From Sipunculus nudus (lineage: Eukaryota > Annelida > Sipuncula > Golfingiida > Sipunculidae), in assembly GCA_026874595.1 (NCBI GenBank), contig CM049317.1, positions 13,258,882 to 13,322,881 on the forward strand: 64,000 nucleotides of DNA, read 5' to 3'. Within the stretch, counting starts at the first letter, position 1, and each line of letters opens with the position of its first letter. Of this stretch, positions 61,339 through 64,000 are shown one piece after another. Under the pieces are notes generated by a model. The model was not told the DNA's origin. It ran no database searches and saw only the letters and a list, made by a program, of their open reading frames with translations. The position numbers were made by a program, and so were the translations under genes.

Positions 61339-63365
61339 CGTTTTGAAATTAAACGGGGACTTAACCCTGAATTTTACGTTTATATGTCCTAGACGTTCCA
61401 TCGCCACTTTCTTTTTAACCAAACACTCATTTTCCGTAGCCACAGTCCAACATGTACTGTAAAGACTGCTGAACGGTACTAAAAATTACTAATACAACAC
61501 CTTATAATAACCGTACTTTTTCAGTCATGAAAGGGCTGTAAAATCACATGGTAAGGAAACCCTTATACCAGAATATAACAATATTATTACAAGAGGATCC
61601 GTAATCGGTATGTGCACAGTAATGTAGATCCGACAAATTAAGAAAATTAATTGCGTCATCAATTCGGTCACTAATTGGTCCGCTTCTGCAAACAAGGGCT
61701 ACCCTTTCAGAAAAAAAAAACACCTTACCTTGAAATATTTTTTTCAGTTCCTGGTTAATCTTTGATCTTATTTTAGCGGAAGGTTATAAGACTTTAAAGT
61801 GGGGCTGAAACCGGATAAGATATCAATACGCGAGGCAAGTACAAAGACCGCGCACAGAGGAACGGAAGCATAGCTCAAGTGTCCCGCAGAGAATACCTTT
61901 AGATGTTCCTATTGGAGTATAATCTAAAGACCTTATCACATGATCAATAAATAAAATCTTTGTCATCTTACTGTAATCCCGCAATCATAAAATATTTCTT
62001 ACTCTCGTCTGTAAGACAAACATGGTCCCGTAATGACGGGGTGTCTGAAACGACCGCTTTGCGGCAAGTCGTGATTGGACCGTAAGTATCCGTATTAAAT
62101 CGTTCCAGGGATGTACTGATCCCAAAAAGATCCCTTCCGGATGCTCTCTTTGGCGAAGCTGTTATGACGTCACAAAGCTTGCATTCACTTTGCTCTGTCT
62201 TCACAGTAACATACTGTTTTGTCGTTACAGCAAGATTATTGTGTCTAGGGATAACGCTAAAGAAAGTCACAGGTTCTGATATAAAATAACAATTATATGT
62301 GATATTTTGTTAAGTTTATATGTACATGGCCTGTAATGTAGTCACAAATTGCTCCGGATGAGGAAACACTGTAAACAGAGCGCATGCGCAATTAGTTATG
62401 TTCCTATAACCGTTTATTCTTACACCAAAAATATCTTTCTATGCGATTAAGTGGATCGTCCTTCACAAAACAAACCCAATTAGCAGACTCATACTTAATT
62501 AAACACATAACCAGATATGTTTGTACCTATAATAGCTTTAACCATTTGGGGTTATTCAGTGTTCTCTGTCTTTTGTTATCTAAGCTTGCGGAGTAGGCTA
62601 AAGAAAGATGACGTCATGTGAAACGACATCTTGAAATACCAACTGTTTATAATGATAAAGATTATCAGGGCCATTTCGGGGCCGTTCTCCCTTATTACAA
62701 CACAACCAGTTATATAACTTGCATTAAACCAACTTATTATTCTATTCCATCATTGCGTTCACAATTTCCTTTAAATAACAGCTCAGTGCAAGGTTTTGTA
62801 GATATTTTGAGGTTCTACTATCCGTTCTGCCAGGCAAAAACAATTCATATTTATTCATCCGGGGTGGAATGTATATTGTACACAGCAGGCTTCAGTTTTT
62901 ATAATTCATTGGCCACCTTATTTCTCACAAGAATCTGCTTTATAACTCTAAAGTGTATGCTGATTCATTCAAAAATTATGTAAAATTACAATTCATTCAT
63001 GTAACTATGCAGATAAACGTAAACTTCTTTAAATTGCACATGAAGTATTGTTGGTAACAAACAAATAAAATGACAATATGTTTTATTTAAACACTTCAGA
63101 CGTATCACTACTTTATTTGTAATACAAAACCTACCGCCTGACCTAACAAAATGCATTGAATTGTTTATACTGTGAGTAATAATGTGTATATTCAGAGTCT
63201 CTAAAAGTGGTTACAAGTAGATAGAAAATGGTGAATAAAAATTGAAAATGAACGAAATTAATTAGGCTTTTTTGTATATCTATCATATTTATATGTGAAC
63301 ACTACTGTTTATTTAAATAATTGTCCATTTTTTAAATTATCTGATATACAAAAATTTCTTTCGAT
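60874..63365. other. Unassigned AT-rich DNA
   Basis: A run of G12 lies at 60970-60981. GCGCATGCGC at 62380-62389 matches the NRF1 site. An open frame of 121 codons (62618-62983) has no recognisable motif and AT-driven composition. Confidence 0.45.
61281..61334. repeat. (AT)n-(AG)n compound microsatellite
   Basis: AT units at 61281-61298 run straight into AG units at 61299-61334. Confidence 0.96.
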
Positions 63366-63797
63366 TTAATGGGCTAGTTCCGACGTGTGTGAGGTTTTCT
63401 GCTTACTCATGCAAGATTTTCGGAGCAAACATAGCGTAATTCTACCAGAAAATGACCTTTGGACATTTTTTATTATATTTTCCGATATCCAGAAAATTTG
63501 TGCATGGTCGGGGCACCAATCTTGCAACTTTGTCAGACACTGACTTTTAGAGTGCCCTGATTGTATTTGTTTGACTTGCTGCGACGTACTGGTGCCAGCA
63601 CCATAACCAGCACCACAACCCTGCTGCCAAACACAGAGACCATAACGTATGGCAGTGATAGAGCATAACAATCGTCGCCATAACAAATCCTCTCGTCGGC
63701 TCCACAAGATTCCACATGGTTGAACACATTGCCGCTTATTGAAATCATTGCAATTGTGTATAGCGTAATATGCTAGATGAATTAATGAGAAAAGCAT
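63366..63797 (-). other. Open frame of 143 codons, unknown, doubtful
   Basis: It is the longest open frame in the window outside simple repeats. It starts MLFSLIHLAYYAIHNC and is Cys-rich (about ten Cys) with a GCGAGYGAG stretch. No signal peptide, domain or family is recognised. The other two minus frames are also open for 60-71 codons over 63533-63748, which argues that base composition keeps stops away. It may be an exon or chance. Confidence 0.15.
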
Positions 63798-64000
63798 GAA
63801 TTAAAGGAAACAGAGCATTAAAGGTTCTGATTTCTCACTAGAAGTGGGTTTTGTTAAACAAAACGTGTTTTAGTCCAGGGGCACCCCGGGATTAGGGAAT
63901 CATAAGGTTATATTGATGGACTAAGACATCTTTAATGTCCTAGTATATGTTTTCTACAAACTTTCGTTCTTATAAAATAATAAATCACAATCAAAATCTT
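63798..64000. other. Unassigned DNA to window end
   Basis: Nothing is recognised. Confidence 0.5.

Noticed and set aside
62618-62983. 121-codon open frame
   Set aside because: AT-rich composition, no domain, no splice or promoter context.
1-64000. CRISPR arrays, operons, rRNA genes, bacterial terminators
   Set aside because: No regularly spaced repeats, rRNA cores or prokaryotic gene organisation are present; the window is clearly from an animal nuclear genome.

Overview
The window is AT-rich animal DNA (roughly one third GC by eye) with no recognisable intact host protein-coding gene. It holds old, mutated transposons, tRNA-derived SINEs, simple-sequence arrays and long unassigned stretches. 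The mix (several tRNA-SINE families, hAT and other inverted-repeat elements, a Gmr1-type Ty3/gypsy element, many G or C homopolymer runs) fits a marine invertebrate, most likely a mollusc. That taxonomic guess is inference from repeat style, not from a marker gene.

Layout. 0.8-1.4 kb: an inverted-repeat DNA element with 89-bp ends and a perfect 9-bp target duplication. 3.4-4.8 kb: a CT microsatellite and a 1-kb CAT/CAC array. 5.6-7.6 kb: a second inverted-repeat element and two copies of SINE family 1. 12.9-13.1 kb: a small inverted-repeat element with poly-G in its ends. 14.6-17.2 kb: an ancient tandem duplication with a unit of about 1 kb. 18.0-23.3 kb: a decayed LTR retrotransposon whose domains run gag-protease-integrase-RT/RNase H (Gmr1 order). 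24.95-27.8 kb: a solo LTR of the same family, split by a 2,058-bp hAT element; both insertions keep their target duplications. 27.9-36.5 kb: tRNA-like remnants, SINE family 2 and the 3' end of a LINE. 37.6-38.4 kb: ATC-rich and AT arrays. 45.4-46.1 kb: a possible coding remnant and a 168-bp tandem duplication. 47.6 kb: a Thr-tRNA-like sequence. 48.85-49.37 kb: the best host-gene signal, a TATA promoter followed by a short leader and a consensus 5' splice site. 54.2 kb: another SINE 1. 57.5-57.7 kb: a cluster of E-boxes. 60.7 kb: another SINE 2.

The most interesting object is at 58,425-58,863. It is a 431-bp miniature LTR retrotransposon (TRIM) on the minus strand with 157/156-bp LTRs, a 4-bp target duplication (CTAG), a tRNA-Pro-type primer-binding site, a polypurine tract and a 118-bp non-coding interior. 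Each LTR carries a tRNA-like segment with RNA polymerase III A and B boxes. That layout parallels the plant Cassandra elements, which carry 5S RNA in their LTRs, but here the module is tRNA-like. Its ends (TGTTAC...GTAACA) and 4-bp target duplication match those of the gypsy family in the same window, so a gypsy relative may have supplied the enzymes.

The transposons form a readable history: the gypsy family inserted, recombined to a solo LTR at one site, and that LTR was later hit by the hAT element. If the 49.3-kb promoter is real, the sequence to its right would be the first intron of a plus-strand gene whose coding exons lie outside the window.
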